From the NCBI GenBank assembly GCA_016871805.1, contig VHCG01000002.1, positions 1-64,000 on the forward strand: a stretch of DNA of 64,000 bases, in the 5' to 3' direction. The notes beneath the pieces were generated by a model. It was not told where the DNA came from. It saw only the letters and a list, made by a program, of their open reading frames with translations, and ran no database searches. Shown in pieces: positions 46,902 through 56,353 of this stretch. The DNA is from Verrucomicrobiota bacterium. Lineage in GTDB: Bacteria; Verrucomicrobiota; Verrucomicrobiia; Limisphaerales; UBA9464. Each line of letters starts with the position of its first letter. Positions within the stretch are counted from its first letter, which is position 1. The position numbers and the translations under genes were made by a program.

Positions 46902-48602
46902 GTGCGTGCGGCGGGGCTCTGGATGGGGGCGGTGGCGGGTGGGCTGGGCCTGTCGGCCGCGGTGCCGGTTCTCGACCATCTGTTCCCGTCCGCGCTCCAG
47001 ACCGGCACCACCAACACGGTCACCGCCGTGGGGAAGTTCGACCCCTGGCCGCCCCGGATCTGGCAGGAGGGCGGGGGCGTGCGCTGGACCCCGACGACCA
47101 ACGCCGGGGTGTTCGAGGTGGTGGTCGACCCCGGGGCGGTTCCCGGGGTCCGGTTTGTGCGGGCCGTCAACGACGAGGGGGCGACGGGACCGCGATTCCT
47201 GACCCTCACCACGGGTCCGCAGCCGCTGGAGGTCGAACCCAACGGCGAATCCTCCAATGCCCAGCTCCTGACTCCGGGCATCAGCAGCATCAATGGACGC
47301 CTGGAGAAGAACGGCGATGTCGATCTCTACGCGGTCGACCTTGAGCCCGGCCAGACGCTGGTTGCGGATCTCGAGGCATACCGGCTGATGTCCCCGCTGG
47401 ACCCTGTCCTTCGTCTGCTGGATCCGCGGGGCGTCATGGTGGCGTGGAACCATGATGATCCCCGCTCCATGGATCCCTTCCTGGCCTGGACGGCCGAGCG
47501 GGCGGGGCGGCATCTGCTCCAGGTCTTCGCGTTTCCCTATCCGGCCGATGCCGAGATCCGTTTCACCGGCAATCCGAAGGGCATCTATCGGCTCAAGACC
47601 ACCACCCGACCGTTCGTGCGATTCACCCAGCCGCTCGGAATCCAGCGGGGTGCGTCAACCCGTCTCGAATCGGTCGGGTGGTCCCTCGACGCCACCGATG
47701 GCGCCCCGCGGGTCCTGGACGGCTCCGTCCCGGAGGGCGTGGCGGAGATCGAGCTGCCACTGCCTGGGCGTCCGTGGCCGCTGTGGGTCCCGGTCGGAGA
47801 GGGACCCGAGCGGATGGAACTCGAGCCGAACGGCACCCTGGCCGAGGCGATGGCGGTCGAGATGCCTTCTGCGGTCTCCGGGGATCTCGGCCGGGCCGGG
47901 GATGTCGATCGCTTCCGCATCACGGTGGCCAAGGGGGACGTGGTGGTGTTCGACGTCCGGGCGATCCGTCTGGGGTTCCCGCTGGACGCGTGGCTGGCGC
48001 TGGAGGACGCCTCTGGGAAGGAGCTCGCGCGGGTCGATGATGCCTCGGGGGCGGATCCGCGGCTGGAATGGACCGCGTCTGCCGACGGGGTTCATGTCGT
48101 CGCCGTGGGCAACCTGCTCCAGCGGGGCGGTCGGGATCAGCGGTATCGGCTCGGTCTGGAGCGTCCGAGGCCGTCGATCCATGCGACGGTGGCGGGCGGC
48201 GAATGGGTGCTCGAGCGTGGCAGGACCAACGAGATCAAGGTCGTGGTGGAGCGGCGCCACGGGTTCAAGGGGGTCTTGGCCGTGTCGGCGACGGGATTGC
48301 CGGCGGGGGTTTCCGCGGCCGCGGCGGAGGTGTCGGAGAAGGGGGGCGAGACGGTGCTGAGGCTGGTGACCGCCGTGGAGGCGCCGACGGCCTCGGGTCC
48401 CTTCCGGCTCGTTGTGACGGAGACTCCGGGAGGCCGGGTCCAGGAGGTGTTCCAGGAGCTGGTCAGCGCGGGGGAGAACAATGGTGTCCCCCAGGGATTC
48501 CGAACCCTGGTCCGGGATCGCATCGCGGACCTCTGGCTGACAGTCCCACCGCCGCCCCCGCCCCCACCCCCGCCGAAGGAGGCCAAGGCCACGGGAGGCT
48601 GA
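46902..48602 (+). CDS. PPC-domain secreted protein with polyproline tail
   Basis: The product is 566 residues, GTG start 5 bp after the DUF1501 stop, with signal WMGAVAGGLGLSAAVPVLDH. Two bacterial pre-peptidase C-terminal (PPC) domains are visible: VEPNGESSNAQLLTPGISSINGRLEKNGDVDLYAVDL and MELEPNGTLAEAMAVEMPSAVSGDLGRAGDVDRFRITV. A further beta domain follows (RRHGFKGVLAVSATGLPAGV). It ends in ten consecutive prolines and a short charged tail. In PVC bacteria such proteins accompany DUF1501 proteins in the cell envelope; the function is unknown. Confidence 0.85.
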   Translation: MRAAGLWMGAVAGGLGLSAAVPVLDHLFPSALQTGTTNTVTAVGKFDPWPPRIWQEGGGVRWTPTTNAGVFEVVVDPGAVPGVRFVRAVNDEGATGPRFLTLTTGPQPLEVEPNGESSNAQLLTPGISSINGRLEKNGDVDLYAVDLEPGQTLVADLEAYRLMSPLDPVLRLLDPRGVMVAWNHDDPRSMDPFLAWTAERAGRHLLQVFAFPYPADAEIRFTGNPKGIYRLKTTTRPFVRFTQPLGIQRGASTRLESVGWSLDATDGAPRVLDGSVPEGVAEIELPLPGRPWPLWVPVGEGPERMELEPNGTLAEAMAVEMPSAVSGDLGRAGDVDRFRITVAKGDVVVFDVRAIRLGFPLDAWLALEDASGKELARVDDASGADPRLEWTASADGVHVVAVGNLLQRGGRDQRYRLGLERPRPSIHATVAGGEWVLERGRTNEIKVVVERRHGFKGVLAVSATGLPAGVSAAAAEVSEKGGETVLRLVTAVEAPTASGPFRLVVTETPGGRVQEVFQELVSAGENNGVPQGFRTLVRDRIADLWLTVPPPPPPPPPPKEAKATGG

Positions 48603-48674
48603 GGTCCAGCCCTCCTAGATCCGGGTCCTTCCCGGGATGGCATTGCATCGCGGTCCGCCTAGGATCCATCTCCC

Positions 48675-50741
48675 ATGGCCCGCGCCTTCGAACTGGTTGC
48701 CCCGTACGGTCCCGCCGGAGACCAACCGGCGGCCATCGCCAAGCTTAGCGATGGACTCCGCCGCGGGGTGAAGCAGCAGGTCTTGCTGGGCGTCACCGGC
48801 TCGGGTAAGACCTTCACGATGGCCAACTGCATCGCGCAGCACGGCCGTCCCACCCTCATCATCTCCCACAACAAGACGCTCGCCGCCCAGCTGTACGCCG
48901 AGTTCAAGGCCTTCTTCCCCAACAACGCCGTCGAATACTTCGTCAGCTACTTCGACTACTACCAGCCCGAGGCCTACATCCCACGGACCGACACCTTCAT
49001 CGAGAAGGACTCCTCGGTGAACGACGAGATCGAGCGGCTCCGTCTCTCCGCCCTCTCCAACCTCCTGTCGCGTCGCGACGTCATCGTTGTCGCCAGCGTC
49101 TCCTGCATCTATGGCATCGGCGACCGCCGCGACTACGAGTCGATGGTCATCCCGCTGCGGGTCGGACAGCAGATCGGCCGCAATGCCCTGCTGGAGCGGC
49201 TCGTGGACCTCCAATACTCCCGCAATGACTACGAGGTGACGCGGGGCAAGTTCCGGGTCCGGGGCGATGTCATCGAGCTGCAGCCGGCCTATGCGGAGGA
49301 TGCAGTGCGGATCGAGTTCTTCGGCGACGAGATCGAGCGGTTCACACGGTTCGATCCTCTGACGGGCGACACCATCGAGCCGCTCGAGGGATTCAACATC
49401 TTCCCGAGCAAGCAGTTCGCCACGCCGCAGGAGAAGATCAACCGGTCCATCCTCACCATCCGCGAGGAGCTGGGGGAGCGGATCGCGTGGTTCGAGAAAC
49501 AGGGAAAGCTCCTCGAGGCGCAGCGGATCAAGATGCGGTGCGAGTTCGATCTCGAGCAGCTCCAGGAACTGGGATTCTGCTCGGGGATCGAGAACTACTC
49601 GCGGCACATCTCGGGACGTCCGCCCGGCTCGCGTCCGGGCGTCCTCATCGACTTCTTCCCGGAGGACTTCCTCCTGATCATCGACGAATCCCACGCCACG
49701 CTGCCGCAGGTCCAGGGCATGCATGCGGGGGACATGGCCCGGAAGTCGGTGCTGGTGGACCACGGATTCCGGCTTCCCAGCGCCCTCGACAACCGGCCGC
49801 TCAACTTCAAGGAGTTCCGGAGCGTCGTCGGACAGGCGATCTATGTCAGCGCCACCCCGGGACCGCAGGAGCTGGAATGGGCCGGTCCCTCCAACGTGGC
49901 CGAGCAGATCGTCCGACCCACCGGACTCATCGACCCCGAGGTCGTCATCAAGCCCCTGAAGGGACAGATCGACGACCTGCTCGAGGAGGTCCGTCAGCGC
50001 GTCGATCGGAAGCAGCGTGTGCTGGTGACGACCCTGACCAAGCGGACCGCCGAGGAGCTGACCGACTACCTGAGGGACCTGGGCGTGAATGTCCGGTACC
50101 TCCACAGCGAGATCGATGCCATCGAGCGGGTCGAGATCCTGCGTGCGCTCCGCAAGGGGGACTGCGACGTGCTGGTCGGGATCAACCTGCTCCGGGAGGG
50201 GCTCGATCTGCCGGAGGTCTCGCTGGTGGCGATCCTGGATGCCGACAAGGAGGGCTATCTTCGGAGTGCGACGAGCCTCATCCAGACCGCAGGTCGTGCC
50301 GCACGGCATCTGGACGGCAAGGTGATCCTGTATGCCGACGTCCGGACCCAGAGCATCCAGAAGTTCCTGGCCGTCTCGGAATACCGGCGCGGACGTCAGA
50401 TCGCCTACAACAAGGAGCATGGCATCACGCCGCGTTCCGTGACTCGCGCCGTCGAGGGAAGCCTGGCGAGCCAACCCGAGGGACGCACCGCGGCGGCCGC
50501 GGCACTGCATGAAAGCGTTGAGCAGTTCGACCTCACCGAGACGCTCCGGGAGCTGGAACATGAGATGGTCGAGGCCGCCGGGAACCTCGAGTTCGAGAAG
50601 GCGGCCCTGCTGCGGGACCAGATCCGGGAACTCAAACGCCGCGTCGACGGCGCCGAACTGAAGTCGCCCGGCCTGACCGAGAAGGCCGTCCGATACAGCA
50701 GCCCAGGACGGGATCGGGGCCGTGGCCGGAAGCGGCGATGA
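48675..50741 (+). CDS. uvrB: UvrABC excision nuclease subunit UvrB
   Basis: DNA-damage recognition helicase-like subunit of nucleotide excision repair, 688 residues. Walker A is GVTGSGKTFTMAN, the damage-clamping beta-hairpin is FVSYFDYYQPEAYIP, Walker B is LLIIDESH, and helicase motifs include YVSATPGPQE, LREGLDLPEVSLVAILDADKEG and QTAGRAARH. The C-terminal UvrC-binding UVR motif is ELEHEMVEAAGNLEFEKAALLRDQIRELK. All parts are intact. Its stop overlaps the start of the redoxin lipoprotein by 4 bp, an unexpected coupling to exported redox proteins. Confidence 0.98.
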   Translation: MARAFELVAPYGPAGDQPAAIAKLSDGLRRGVKQQVLLGVTGSGKTFTMANCIAQHGRPTLIISHNKTLAAQLYAEFKAFFPNNAVEYFVSYFDYYQPEAYIPRTDTFIEKDSSVNDEIERLRLSALSNLLSRRDVIVVASVSCIYGIGDRRDYESMVIPLRVGQQIGRNALLERLVDLQYSRNDYEVTRGKFRVRGDVIELQPAYAEDAVRIEFFGDEIERFTRFDPLTGDTIEPLEGFNIFPSKQFATPQEKINRSILTIREELGERIAWFEKQGKLLEAQRIKMRCEFDLEQLQELGFCSGIENYSRHISGRPPGSRPGVLIDFFPEDFLLIIDESHATLPQVQGMHAGDMARKSVLVDHGFRLPSALDNRPLNFKEFRSVVGQAIYVSATPGPQELEWAGPSNVAEQIVRPTGLIDPEVVIKPLKGQIDDLLEEVRQRVDRKQRVLVTTLTKRTAEELTDYLRDLGVNVRYLHSEIDAIERVEILRALRKGDCDVLVGINLLREGLDLPEVSLVAILDADKEGYLRSATSLIQTAGRAARHLDGKVILYADVRTQSIQKFLAVSEYRRGRQIAYNKEHGITPRSVTRAVEGSLASQPEGRTAAAAALHESVEQFDLTETLRELEHEMVEAAGNLEFEKAALLRDQIRELKRRVDGAELKSPGLTEKAVRYSSPGRDRGRGRKRR

Positions 50742-51388
50742 ACGGAGGAGGCATGGACACCCCCAGCGGACGCCATCCCACGTCGATTCGGATCCACCGC
50801 CTCCTGCTGCTGTGTCTCGTGACGGCCGCGTTCTGGTTGGGGGGATGCCGGCACGGTGTCGCCTCGCGCCCCGGGGCGCTCTCGTGGAGGTGGATCCCGA
50901 TCGACGGCGACGGTCAGGAGGAGGTCGGCCATCCGGGTCCGGCGGATCGGGCGGTGGTCTTGGTCTTTCTCGGAACGGAGTGTCCGATCGCCCAGAAGAT
51001 GCTTCCGGAGCTGGACCGGTTGCAGCGGGAACTCGGTCCGCAAGGCGTTCGGTTCCTGTCGATCTATCCCAATGAAGGCGAGACCCGGGAGGGAATCCAA
51101 CAGCAGCGTCGTCGCGCCGGTCTGACCGGCGAGGCCGGGTTCGATCCCGGACAGCGTCTGGTGGACCGCTGGAAGGTGACGGTAACGCCGGAGGTCGTGG
51201 CACTCGCCGCGGATGGGTCGCTGATCTATCGTGGCCGCGTGAACGATCAGTATGCGGCGCTGGGGAAGGGGAGGCCGGCTGCGACCCGACACGATCTCCG
51301 GGAGGCCCTGGAGGCGTTCCTGGCCACGGGGATGGCGGAGGGCGAGCGGACTACCCCGGTGGGATGTCGGATCCTTCGGACCCCATGA
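50738..51388 (+). CDS. Redoxin-domain lipoprotein
   Basis: Exported thioredoxin-fold lipoprotein of 216 residues; ATG 50738 overlaps the uvrB stop (ATGA), with ATG 50753 as an alternative. The lipobox is WLGGC. The AhpC/TSA-like core shows VVLVFLGTECPIAQKMLPELDRLQRELG and a Trp-Lys-Val-Thr-Val-Thr-Pro segment with the cis-Pro (KVTVTPEVVAL). Only the single Cys of ECPIAQ is present, as in redoxins of PVC and Acidobacteriota that accompany cytochrome/monooxygenase proteins. Its stop overlaps the next gene by 4 bp, so the two are coupled. Confidence 0.87.
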   Translation: MNGGGMDTPSGRHPTSIRIHRLLLLCLVTAAFWLGGCRHGVASRPGALSWRWIPIDGDGQEEVGHPGPADRAVVLVFLGTECPIAQKMLPELDRLQRELGPQGVRFLSIYPNEGETREGIQQQRRRAGLTGEAGFDPGQRLVDRWKVTVTPEVVALAADGSLIYRGRVNDQYAALGKGRPAATRHDLREALEAFLATGMAEGERTTPVGCRILRTP

Positions 51389-53157
51389 GCCCTCGGATCG
51401 CCATCGGACTGGTTCTGGGATCTTTGGGTCTGGTCATGGGCCGGGCGGCGGAGCCGGTCACATTCCACGGGCAGATCCAGCCGCTGGTGTTCCGTCATTG
51501 CGCCGGGTGTCACCGTCCGGGAGGGGCGGCCCCGTTTCCCTTGCTCACCTTCGAGGATGCCGCCAAGCGGGCGAAGGATCTGGCCGATGTCACCGCCCGT
51601 CGGTACATGCCGCCCTGGCTGCCGGCGCCGGGACCCCACCCTTTCGTCGACGAGCGTCGGATGGGGGATGCCGACATCGCCCTCTTCCGCCAATGGGCCG
51701 ATGCCGGGGCGCCTCGGGGGGATCCGGCGGCGGCGCCGCCGACGCCCACCTGGCCCGATGGGTGGCTGCTGGGCCATCCCGATCTGGTCGTGCGACTGCC
51801 CCAGCCCTACACGGTCCCGGCGGAGGGGCGGGACGTGTACCGCAACTTCGTGTTGCCCCTGGATCTCCCGCAGGCCCGCCACGTCCGGGCGTGGGAGCTG
51901 CGTCCCCATTCCCGGGCAGCCCATCATGCGTTCCTGAGGGTCGACACCACCGGGGAGGGGCGCCGTCTGGACGGCAAGGATCCGGAGCCGGGGTTTCCGG
52001 GGATGGATGTGCCGTCGGTGATCCAGGCGCCCGGGGGTCATTTCGCCAGCTGGCAACCCGGTGCCGCGCCCCACCAGTATCCGTCCGGCCTTGCCTGGAC
52101 CCTCCGGCCCGGCACCGACCTCGTCCTCCAGGCCCACCTGCAGCCCACCGGGGTTCCCGAACCCTTCCAGCCGGAGCTGGGACTCTACTTCACCGACCAG
52201 CCCCCCACCCAACAGCCGATGAAGCTCGGTCTCGGCAGCGTCGAGATCGACGTGCCGCCCGGCCAGAGCAACGTCGTGGTCCGTGACGAGTTCACGCTGC
52301 CGGCGGAGGTCGACGTCCTCGGGGTGCTGCCGCACACGCATTATCTCGGGCGACGCATCGAGGGCACGGCGATCCGGCCGGATGGACGCGAAGAGCCGCT
52401 GTTGGTGATTCCCGACTGGGACTTCAACTGGCAGGGGGCCTACCGGTTCCGGGAACCGGTCCGACTTCCCGAGGGCACGCGGCTCCGGTTCGCCCTGACC
52501 TTCGACAACACCACCAACAACGTGCGGAACCCGTTCTCGCCGCCACGTCGGGCCCGGTATGGTCCGAACACGACGGACGAGATGGCGGAGCTGTGGGTGC
52601 AGCTGCTGCCGCGGACCCCCGAGGGTCGGGCGCGTCTGGACAGGGCGCTGCTCGAGCGGATCGCCCGGGACACGGTGGCGTACAGCCGGCAGCGGTTGCG
52701 TCTCGATCCCAATGACGGGACGGCCTGGATCAATCTGGGGAAGGCGCTCCTGTCCCAGCGCCGACTGGCCGAGGCCGAGACCCACTTCCGGAAGGCCGTG
52801 GAGGTGGCGCTGGATCTCGACGAGGGGCACTACTATCTGGGGCTCCTGCACCGGATCCAGAACCGTCCTGCCGAGGCGCGGACGGAGTTCCAGAGGGCCA
52901 TCCAGCTCAATCCGAACCACGCCCGGGCCCGGGGCAATCTGGGGTTTGTCGAGGCTGAGTCCGGACGTCTCCCCGAGGCCTCGGTGCATCTCGCGGAGGC
53001 GCTGCGGCTGGATCCGAAGGACGTCCTTGCGCTGACGCTGCTCGGGAAGATCCGATTGCAGCAGGGGGACCGCGCCGCGGCCCGCGACCTGTTCCGGCGG
53101 GCGCTGGTCTTGGATCCGAAGAACCCGGACGCCCTTGAGGGGATGTTGGCCCGCTGA
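51385..53157 (+). CDS. Cytochrome c / copper type II monooxygenase-like / TPR protein
   Basis: Exported 590-residue protein; ATG 51385 was chosen for its ATGA overlap and signal IAIGLVLGSLGLVMGRA. Order: a mono-haem cytochrome domain with HCAGCHRPGGAAPFPLLTF; a PHM-like copper domain with the HH pair in SRAAHHAFLRV, LQAHLQPTG, PHTHYLGRR and a Met in TTDEMAEL, matching copper-ligand positions; then two to three TPRs (NDGTAWINLGKALL, DEGHYYLGLLHRIQNRPAEA, NHARARGNLGFVEAE). With the upstream redoxin it likely forms an exported redox unit. The substrate is unknown. Confidence 0.85.
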   Translation: MSPRIAIGLVLGSLGLVMGRAAEPVTFHGQIQPLVFRHCAGCHRPGGAAPFPLLTFEDAAKRAKDLADVTARRYMPPWLPAPGPHPFVDERRMGDADIALFRQWADAGAPRGDPAAAPPTPTWPDGWLLGHPDLVVRLPQPYTVPAEGRDVYRNFVLPLDLPQARHVRAWELRPHSRAAHHAFLRVDTTGEGRRLDGKDPEPGFPGMDVPSVIQAPGGHFASWQPGAAPHQYPSGLAWTLRPGTDLVLQAHLQPTGVPEPFQPELGLYFTDQPPTQQPMKLGLGSVEIDVPPGQSNVVVRDEFTLPAEVDVLGVLPHTHYLGRRIEGTAIRPDGREEPLLVIPDWDFNWQGAYRFREPVRLPEGTRLRFALTFDNTTNNVRNPFSPPRRARYGPNTTDEMAELWVQLLPRTPEGRARLDRALLERIARDTVAYSRQRLRLDPNDGTAWINLGKALLSQRRLAEAETHFRKAVEVALDLDEGHYYLGLLHRIQNRPAEARTEFQRAIQLNPNHARARGNLGFVEAESGRLPEASVHLAEALRLDPKDVLALTLLGKIRLQQGDRAAARDLFRRALVLDPKNPDALEGMLAR

Positions 53158-53321
53158 GCGCAGGGCGCGACAGGCGGACCTGCCGGTCCGGTCCGGGGGA
53201 GGGAGGTGCGTGGAGCCGTCGCACCAGGGAGCCGGAAGAACCCGTGACGAGGCCGGGGACGTGCATCGGACGTGCATTGGAGACCTTGTCAGGTTCCGTG
53301 ATCTCCGATAGAACCGACCCC

Positions 53322-53492
53322 GTGAAAGGTCTTGCTGCTCTCGCATTCTTCCTCATGTTCACCGTGCTGATCGCCACCGGAATGGTGATGGGCGTTCACG
53401 GTATCTCGAAGGGGTGGTGGCTCATGGTCGCCTCGCTGGTCGCGTACCTCGGATTCTTCATCAAGAAGGGCTGCCTCACCCAGGCCCACTGA
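53322..53492 (+). CDS. Small two-helix membrane protein
   Basis: A short protein of about 56 residues if GTG 53322 is used (KGLAALAFFLMFTVLIATGMVMG, then WWLMVASLVAYLGFFIKKGCLTQAH). Two hydrophobic helices with a short loop are clear. The listed ORF starts at 53244 and an alternative GTG lies at 53298; neither has a good ribosome-binding site. It precedes hisG by 93 bp. Function unknown. Confidence 0.6.
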   Translation: MKGLAALAFFLMFTVLIATGMVMGVHGISKGWWLMVASLVAYLGFFIKKGCLTQAH

Positions 53493-53585
53493 GTTCCGAT
53501 ACCCGGAACCCTCCCCATTGGCTTCCCGGTTCGCGACACGCTCGGGTGTTCCGGTGCCCTTGGGTGATCCGATCCGCAACCGAAC

Positions 53586-54482
53586 ATGAGCTCCCGCAAG
53601 ACCAAGGAGGCTGCCTCCCTGAGACTGGGCCTTCCGAAGGGATCCCTCCAGGAGGCCACCCTCGAAAAGATGGCCAAGGCCGGTTGGAACGTCACCGTCT
53701 CCAGCCGCAGCTATGAGCCGTACGTCGATGATCCGGAACTGACCATCCGCCTCATCCGCGCCCAGGAGATCAGCCGTTATGTGGAGCTCGGCTATCTCGA
53801 TGCCGGGATCACCGGACACGACTGGATCATCGAGAACCACAGCTCCGTCCACGAGGTCGGGGAATTCATCTTCAGCAAGGTCTCACGCCAGCCGACCCGC
53901 TGGGTGCTGGCTGTTCCGGAGGAATCGTCGATCCGCTCCGTCCAGGATCTCGAGGGCAAACGCGTGGCCACTGAGGTGGTGAGGTTGACCAAGCGCTGGC
54001 TGCGCAAGCATGGGGTCAAGGCCGAGGTTGAGTTCTCCTGGGGTGCCACCGAGGTCAAGGCCCGTGAGCTGGTGGATGCCATCGTCGAGGTCACCGAAAC
54101 CGGCTCCTCGCTGCGTGCCAACAAGCTGAGGATCGTCGACACCCTCCTCGTCTCGACTCCTCGTCTGGTCGCCAACCACGATGCCTGGAAGGATCCGTGG
54201 AAGCGCCACAAGATCGAGACCCTTGCGCTCCTGCTCCGCGGAGCCATCGAGGCCGAGGCAAAGGTCGGTCTCAAGATGAATGTCCGCGAGGGCAATCTTT
54301 CAAACTTATTGCAATCGCTCCCCGCGTTGCGTAATCCCACCGTGTCCGGGCTGAGTCAGTCGGGTTGGGTTGCGGTCGAGACCATCATTGATGAGTCCGT
54401 CGTCCGCGAGCTGATCCCACAACTCAAGGCCGCTGGAGCGGAGGGCATCATCGAATATCCTCTCAACAAGGTGGTTTACTGA
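53586..54482 (+). CDS. hisG: ATP phosphoribosyltransferase, long form (HisG)
   Basis: First enzyme of histidine biosynthesis, condensing ATP with PRPP. The 298-residue length and C-terminal domain ([43 protein letters not shown]) identify the long, hexameric form, which is feedback-regulated by histidine and independent of HisZ. The N-terminal catalytic domain has [15 protein letters not shown] and [17 protein letters not shown]; the PRPP-binding loop is in [18 protein letters not shown]. No other his genes are adjacent. The bS22-like gene follows after 22 bp. Confidence 0.96.
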   Translation: MSSRKTKEAASLRLGLPKGSLQEATLEKMAKAGWNVTVSSRSYEPYVDDPELTIRLIRAQEISRYVELGYLDAGITGHDWIIENHSSVHEVGEFIFSKVSRQPTRWVLAVPEESSIRSVQDLEGKRVATEVVRLTKRWLRKHGVKAEVEFSWGATEVKARELVDAIVEVTETGSSLRANKLRIVDTLLVSTPRLVANHDAWKDPWKRHKIETLALLLRGAIEAEAKVGLKMNVREGNLSNLLQSLPALRNPTVSGLSQSGWVAVETIIDESVVRELIPQLKAAGAEGIIEYPLNKVVY

Positions 54483-54504
54483 CCGCCGGACACACACAAG
54501 CCGT

Positions 54505-54606
54505 ATGGGTTCACTGAAGAAACGCCGGAAATCGAAGATCAACAAACACAAGCGTCGGAAGAAGCTCCGCCAGAACCGCCACAAGAAGCGAACCTGGCAG
54601 AAGTGA
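54505..54606 (+). CDS. Small ribosomal protein bS22/mS38-like (AURKAIP1/COX24 domain)
   Basis: An unlisted 33-residue ORF, extremely basic: MGSLKKRRKSKINKHKRRKK, then LRQNRHKKRTWQK. It matches in length and pattern the bacterial AURKAIP1/COX24-domain peptides, homologues of mycobacterial ribosomal protein bS22 and mitochondrial mS38, which bind the 30S subunit near the decoding centre. The MGS-x-KKRRKxK start is diagnostic. It lies 22 bp after hisG, and its TGA overlaps a GTG that could start the TPR lipoprotein. Too short for the ORF track, but I consider it real. Confidence 0.88.
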   Translation: MGSLKKRRKSKINKHKRRKKLRQNRHKKRTWQK

Positions 54607-54677
54607 CCGGCGCTCCGGTTGATGACGCCTTTCATCGCGCGGTCCTGGCTTCCCCGGGGCCGCGTTCTTGTTTCCAG

Positions 54678-56336
54678 ATGTCCTCCGCGCTCCAAACTGC
54701 CTTGTTGCTGCTGATCCTCGTCGGACTCGTTTCAACGGGGTGCCGGTCGGTCCCCGGATCCTCGGCCTCCCGGAGCTCCCGCGCCGCCATCGAGACCGAG
54801 GCGGAGATGGATCGGAGGGTCCGTGCGATGGCAGCCTTCTCGTCCGGCGTCCTTCTGGCCGAGCGCGATGACCCCGAGGCCGCCTACCAGCGGTTTGCCC
54901 AGGCCGCCGAGAACGATCCCGGCAACGAGGCCCTCGCCACCGACCTCGCGCGGCACTACTTCCAGAAGGACCAGGCCGACAAGGCGATCGCGGTGCTCGA
55001 GCGCACCGCCGCCCAGCCCGGTGTCTCCGGGGTGACCCTCGCCCTCCTGGCCGACGCCTACGCCCGGACGGGGCGGGAGCCTCAGGCGTTGCAGTGCTTC
55101 GAGGCGTCCATCCGTGCCACGCCGACCCTGCTTGCCGCCTATCAGCAGTTGGCGGCCCTCCATCTAGCCGCCAAGCGTCCCAAGGACGCCTTGGCCACCC
55201 TGGAGCGCGCACTCCAGATCAAGTCCACCGAGTCGGGTGTCTGGCTCAATGTGGCCGATCTCTATTCGTGGTACCTCCGCTCGGAGGAGTCGGGAAAGGA
55301 TCAGGCCCGAAAGGATCTTCGCGAGGCCCTGAACCGTGCCGAGGCGAACGGTGCCAAGGAACCCCCGGAACTCGTCCGCCTCGCCAAGGGCTATCTCGAC
55401 CTCGGTGACCCGTCGCGCGCCCAGGCCTATCTGACGAAGGTCAACGAGCTGGTTCCCAAGAATCCGGCGATCGCCGCGACGCTTGCCGAAATGCTCATCC
55501 GGGAAGGACGACTCCGGGAGGCCAAGGATCATCTCGAGCTCCTCAGCCGCGCCAATCCCGCCTCGCCGATGCCCTGGTATTTTCTGGGTGTCGTGGCCCT
55601 GCAGCAGACCAACCACGCCGAGGCGGCCCGCCTCTTCGAGCGGGTGATCCAGATCAATCCCGAATTCGAGCCGGCCCATGCGGACCTCGCTGCGGCCCTG
55701 CTCAACCAGGATGATCCCAAGGCCGCCTTGGAAGCGCTCAGGCGTGGACTCGAGAAGTTCCCGGCCTCCTTCCGTCTGGTCTACCTGATGGCACTCGCCG
55801 AGGCGCGCCGCAAGGACTACGACCGCTCGCTGGCCGCCTTCCGAAAGGCCGAGGCCCTCGCCGGTGAGGATGCCGAGAAATTCATCGACCACCGGTTCTA
55901 CTTCCAGATCGCCGTCATGCTCACCGAGGCCAAGCGCGAGGCCGAGGCCGAGGAGTACCTGAACAAATCCCTCGCGCTGGACCCCGACTACGACGAGGCC
56001 CTCAACCATCTCGGCTACACCTGGGCGGAGAAGGGGAAGAACCTCGACAAGGCCCTCGACATGATCGAGCGGGCGCTCAAGGCGGAGCCCGAGAACCCGG
56101 CCTATCTCGACAGTCTCGGCTGGGTGTTGTTCCGCCTCGGGCGTCCCGCCGAGGCGTTGCCCCCGGTAGAGAAGGCGATCCGCCTGCTGCCCAAGCCCGA
56201 TGCCACCGTTCTCGATCATCTCGGCGACGTCCTCCAGGCGCTGGGTCGCAAGGATGACGCCCGGAAGGCCTGGACCCAATCGATCGCAGCCGAGCCCTCC
56301 GAGGAGGTTCGGAAGAAGTTGGAATCCGCCCGGTGA
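54678..56336 (+). CDS. TPR-repeat lipoprotein
   Basis: Exported tetratricopeptide protein, 552 residues from ATG 54678, chosen because it opens a lipoprotein signal (SSALQTALLLLILVGLVSTGC). The listed GTG at 54603 overlaps the bS22-like stop and is an alternative that would bury the signal. Roughly eleven to twelve TPR units follow, for example DDPEAAYQRFAQAAENDPGN, NHAEAARLFERVIQINPEFE and EAEEYLNKSLALDPDYDEALNHLGYTWAEKG. It resembles outer-membrane TPR scaffolds of the BamD/YfgC-associated or lipoprotein-export type; the partner is unknown. Confidence 0.88.
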   Translation: MSSALQTALLLLILVGLVSTGCRSVPGSSASRSSRAAIETEAEMDRRVRAMAAFSSGVLLAERDDPEAAYQRFAQAAENDPGNEALATDLARHYFQKDQADKAIAVLERTAAQPGVSGVTLALLADAYARTGREPQALQCFEASIRATPTLLAAYQQLAALHLAAKRPKDALATLERALQIKSTESGVWLNVADLYSWYLRSEESGKDQARKDLREALNRAEANGAKEPPELVRLAKGYLDLGDPSRAQAYLTKVNELVPKNPAIAATLAEMLIREGRLREAKDHLELLSRANPASPMPWYFLGVVALQQTNHAEAARLFERVIQINPEFEPAHADLAAALLNQDDPKAALEALRRGLEKFPASFRLVYLMALAEARRKDYDRSLAAFRKAEALAGEDAEKFIDHRFYFQIAVMLTEAKREAEAEEYLNKSLALDPDYDEALNHLGYTWAEKGKNLDKALDMIERALKAEPENPAYLDSLGWVLFRLGRPAEALPPVEKAIRLLPKPDATVLDHLGDVLQALGRKDDARKAWTQSIAAEPSEEVRKKLESAR

Positions 56337-56353
56337 GGCCCCTCATCGGGACT

